NCBI GenBank assembly: GCA_943325745.2
Contig: CALPQP020000050.1
Location: forward strand, 1 to 6,132
Reading direction: 5' to 3'
DNA: 6,132 bases
From: Gulosibacter massiliensis
GTDB lineage: Bacteria; Actinomycetota; Actinomycetes; Actinomycetales; Microbacteriaceae
The notes beneath the pieces were generated by a model. It saw nothing but the letters and a program-made list of their open reading frames with translations. It was not told the origin of the DNA and did no database searches. Position numbers and translations under genes: made by a program. This document shows, piece after piece, positions 6,043-6,132 of the stretch. The first letter of the stretch is position 1, and each line of letters starts with the position of its first letter.

Positions 6043-6067
6043 CGTAGGTCTACAATTCAATATGCAA

Positions 6068-6132
6068 GGCCCTGTAGCGCAGTTGGTTAGCGTGCCGCCC
6101 TGTCACGGCGGAGGTCGCGGGTTCAAGTCCCG
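6068..6132 (+). tRNA. tRNA-Asp (anticodon GUC), 3' end cut by window edge
   Basis: The first 65 bases of a tRNA of about 77 are present. The 5' acceptor strand is GGCCCTG, followed by the TA of positions 8-9 and a D arm with AGTTGGTTAG. The anticodon stem CCGCC/GGCGG encloses CTGTCAC with anticodon GTC at 6102-6104, and the T stem GCGGG with loop TTCAAGT follows. The 3' acceptor strand lies outside, so the acceptor pairing and a possible CCA cannot be checked. Confidence 0.95.

Noticed and set aside
6051..6056. TACAAT hexamer between the two tRNA genes as a separate tRNA-Asp promoter
   Set aside because: It fits a -10 pattern, but no -35 is present (the position falls in the tRNA-Glu T arm) and the 25-base gap is better explained by cotranscription.
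1..6132. CRISPR array, insertion sequence, phage or defence genes
   Set aside because: No spaced direct repeats, transposase motifs or terminal repeats were seen; nearly all of the window is accounted for by conserved core genes and tRNAs.

Overview
This window looks like ordinary core chromosome of a high-G+C actinobacterium, most plausibly a member of the Microbacteriaceae. The case rests on the gene order tilS-hpt-ftsH-folE next to a divergent ppa (a known actinobacterial neighbourhood), on the form of the pyrophosphatase, on a short TilS without the C-terminal domain, and on a tRNA-Glu/tRNA-Asp pair without encoded CCA. The family assignment comes from recalled protein and synteny patterns, not from a database search. 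I see no mobile element, CRISPR array, phage gene or clear sign of horizontal transfer.

Layout. From about 4096 down to position 1, on the minus strand, lies a four-gene run: tilS (tRNA-Ile lysidine synthetase, GTG start), hpt (hypoxanthine phosphoribosyltransferase), ftsH (membrane AAA+ zinc protease) and folE (GTP cyclohydrolase I, cut by the window edge). Gaps are 6, 68 and 4 bases, so the run is probably one operon; the 68-base hpt-ftsH gap holds a strong stem-loop. A 43-base divergent region then leads to ppa (inorganic pyrophosphatase, plus strand). ppa ends back to back with a minus-strand gene for a secreted coiled-coil M23 metallopeptidase, with no base between the two stop codons. 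Upstream of the peptidase gene is a region of about 150 bases with an 8-bp palindrome, a candidate promoter for the peptidase and a candidate promoter for two plus-strand tRNA genes, tRNA-Glu(UUC) and tRNA-Asp(GUC). The second tRNA is cut by the right edge.

How the genes fit together. The operon joins functions needed during growth: tRNA-Ile decoding (TilS), purine salvage (Hpt), membrane protein quality control (FtsH) and the first step of folate synthesis (FolE). Ppa pulls biosynthetic reactions forward by removing pyrophosphate, including that made by TilS. Hpt also releases pyrophosphate in its salvage direction. The M23 protein is a cell-wall enzyme.

Nothing here amounts to a new biological system. 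The points most worth a second look are regulatory or architectural: a probable leaderless tilS start with overlapping divergent -10 elements, the hpt-ftsH stem-loop, the palindrome in front of the M23 gene, the Lys-Ala-Pro tail of FtsH, the zero-gap convergent ends of ppa and the peptidase gene, and the absence of the D-Ala-D-Ala carboxypeptidase gene often found between ppa and tilS in related genomes.
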